A program made the translations under genes and the position numbers. A model generated the notes under the pieces. That model searched no databases and had not been told where the DNA came from. It saw nothing but the letters and a program-made list of their open reading frames with translations. Positions 6,091-6,539 of a DNA stretch of 6,539 bases are shown in pieces; position 1 is the stretch's first letter, and every line of letters begins with the position of its first letter. The stretch is from assembly GCA_030618205.1 (NCBI GenBank), contig JAUXDR010000062.1, forward strand, positions 1 to 6,539, written 5' to 3'. This stretch comes from Deltaproteobacteria bacterium (GTDB lineage Bacteria; Desulfobacterota; Dissulfuribacteria; Dissulfuribacterales; UBA3076).

Positions 6091-6539
6091 ACTTATCTAC
6101 TTCCTTTTCCATAAAACACTTTTTATTCGTGGCCTTTCTGGTTGTGCTCGCAGATCAGGCTACCAAGGCCATGGTAGTTTCTAACCTCCACCTCCATGAA
6201 GTAAGGCCTGTTTTGCAGGGATTTTTTAATATTACTTACATAACTAACACAGGGGCTGCCTTTGGATTTATGGCAGGGTCGGATAAGTGGCGTCACATAT
6301 TTTTCCAGGTGATAAGCGCAGTCGCCCTCGGCGGTCTTGTTTATCTTTATCGCAGCTCGCATAGTCGCAGCTATCCGTTTTTATGGGGGACCTCTCTGGT
6401 GTTTGGCGGAGCACTAGGAAACCTGATAGACAGAATCCGCTATAGATCTGTTGTTGACTTTTTGGACTTCTATGTGGGTTCATACCACTGGCCGGCCTTT
6501 AACATCGCAGATTCCGCCATAACCGTTGGCGGAGTTCTC
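6087..6539 (+). CDS. lspA: Lipoprotein signal peptidase (signal peptidase II), partial at 3' end
   Basis: This is the inner-membrane aspartyl protease that removes signal peptides from diacylglyceryl-modified prolipoproteins. The frame runs open for 151 codons to the window edge, so only the last transmembrane part and C-terminus are missing. All conserved blocks are present. Helix 1 contains ADQATK (Asp23), then NTGAAFG (54-60), GGALGNLIDR with catalytic Asp115, VVDFLDFY (122-129), and HWPAFNIADSAI with catalytic Asp142. The hydrophobic segments at about 10-22, 71-88 and 99-113 match the multi-pass topology. The ATG at 6087 overlaps the protease stop as ATGA, which implies translational coupling. 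AGGA at 6071-6074 is a rather distant ribosome site. No missing residue or damage is seen. Confidence 0.97.
   Translation, partial: MNLSTSFSIKHFLFVAFLVVLADQATKAMVVSNLHLHEVRPVLQGFFNITYITNTGAAFGFMAGSDKWRHIFFQVISAVALGGLVYLYRSSHSRSYPFLWGTSLVFGGALGNLIDRIRYRSVVDFLDFYVGSYHWPAFNIADSAITVGGVL

Overview
The window reads as ordinary chromosomal DNA of a Gram-negative bacterium, at about 48-50% GC by eye. It has outer-membrane polysaccharide export proteins, a periplasmic M48-TPR protease and a prolipoprotein signal peptidase. The gene types and protein style fit Desulfobacterota/deltaproteobacteria, but no phylogenetic marker lies in the window, so this placement is an inference.

Left half (1-3659, all minus strand): an operon-like block. 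In transcription order it holds a small HNH-family nuclease (3659-3348), a short outer-membrane polysaccharide export (OPX) protein (3344-2709), a signal-peptide-bearing outer-membrane beta-barrel with strongly acidic loops (2683-1400), and a Wzz/GNVR chain-length determinant (1326 to beyond the left edge). The last three form an envelope-spanning exopolysaccharide export route. The chain-length protein sits in the inner membrane, the OPX protein in the periplasm and outer membrane, and the barrel probably provides the pore. The sequence style resembles the EPS modules found with exosortase (XrtA/PEP-CTERM) loci, but no exosortase gene is inside the window.

Centre (3660-3808): a 149-bp AT-rich divergent intergenic region. 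It carries a candidate extended -10 promoter for the minus-strand block and a perfect 17-bp palindrome that would overlap its transcription start.

Right half (3809-6539, plus strand): first a 270-aa protein that aligns by eye with KptA/Tpt1 RNA 2'-phosphotransferases but lacks most of the canonical catalytic and NAD-binding residues and carries a very basic C-terminal tail. Next comes a secreted M48 metalloprotease with C-terminal TPR repeats (BepA-like). Its stop codon overlaps the start of lspA (signal peptidase II), which runs off the right edge. The M48-lspA pair suggests a shared envelope and lipoprotein maturation or quality-control role.

The most unusual items are the degenerate KptA-like protein, the HNH gene tightly coupled to the front of an EPS export operon, and the OPX/beta-barrel pair with periodic acidic loops. 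No tRNA, rRNA, CRISPR array, insertion sequence or convincing intrinsic terminator was seen.
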